A DNA stretch of 6,034 nt from an uncultured Atopobium sp. (GTDB taxonomy: Bacteria; Actinomycetota; Coriobacteriia; Coriobacteriales; Atopobiaceae), in NCBI GenBank assembly GCA_938028565.1, contig CALIZS010000030.1, forward strand, positions 1 through 6,034, written 5' to 3'. Positions 5,981-6,034 of this stretch are shown piece by piece. The notes beneath the pieces were generated by a model, which saw only the letters and a list, made by a program, of their open reading frames with translations, was not told the DNA's origin and searched no databases. Position 1 is the first letter of the stretch; the number at the start of each line of letters is the position of its first letter. The position numbers and the translations under genes are program-made.

Positions 5981-6034
5981 AGGCTTTAGCCTGTTGAGCG
6001 CGTGTAACGCGCGAAACACAAAACCACCCGCTAT
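5981..6034 (+). other. Structured sequence at right edge: serial hairpins, possibly the start of a mobile element or RNA
   Basis: Immediately after the terminator come two compact perfect inverted repeats: AGGCT-TT-AGCCT (5981-5992) and GCGCGT-GTA-ACGCGC (5998-6012). An A-rich spacer and AACCACCCGCTAT follow at the window end, and the CCACCCGC looks like the left arm of a third hairpin whose partner is outside the window. No gene, start codon with ribosome site or tRNA is visible. Serial hairpins like these occur at the 5' end of IS200/IS605-type elements ahead of tnpA and in non-coding RNAs; the first idea rests on general resemblance only. Confidence 0.35.

Noticed and set aside
1..6034. 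CRISPR arrays, tRNA or rRNA genes, phage genes
   Set aside because: No regularly spaced long repeats, cloverleaf sequences, rRNA signatures or phage-type proteins were seen. The only possible mobile-element hint is the right-edge hairpins.

Overview
The window is a chromosomal stretch of medium GC content carrying four protein genes: a 5'-truncated DinG-type DNA helicase (+), a translationally overlapping pair of WYL-domain transcription regulators (-), and a multi-spanning membrane protein with an M28 (aminopeptidase-type) fold (+). The tandem regulators resemble the actinobacterial PafB/PafC pair in domain order and in their N-terminal helix-turn-helix types. Together with the medium GC and frequent strong Shine-Dalgarno sites, this suggests a lower-GC actinobacterium such as a Coriobacteriia member (Atopobium/Lancefieldella/Olsenella-like). 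That assignment is inference; no rRNA or other marker is present to confirm it.

Layout. Bases 1-1821 hold the C-terminal ~600 residues of the helicase, with all four Fe-S cysteines, the DEAH box and motifs V/VI; the Walker A end lies outside the window. A 24-base convergent gap follows. Bases 1846-3802 hold the two WYL genes on the minus strand, upstream gene PafB-like and downstream gene PafC-like, overlapping by 11 bases. Bases 3803-3991 are an AT-rich divergent regulatory region with four copies of GACGTA and several AT dyads. Bases 3992-5917 encode the membrane M28-like protein, whose metal-binding and catalytic positions appear largely degraded and whose domain is interrupted by membrane helices and by a long acidic, low-complexity insertion. 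A perfect 13-bp terminator hairpin follows at 5945-5974. The last ~55 bases hold further compact hairpins that may begin a structured element, possibly an IS200/IS605-type end, cut off by the window edge.

Working together. PafBC-type regulators are known in mycobacteria to activate a LexA-independent DNA-damage response. Finding such a pair tail-to-tail with a DNA-repair helicase fits that theme, but no shared operon or PafBC-type promoter was seen linking them. The divergent M28-like gene shares the intergenic region with the regulators and is the most obvious candidate target or signalling partner. The most unusual object is this M28-like protein: probably a membrane-anchored pseudo-peptidase rather than an ordinary aminopeptidase.
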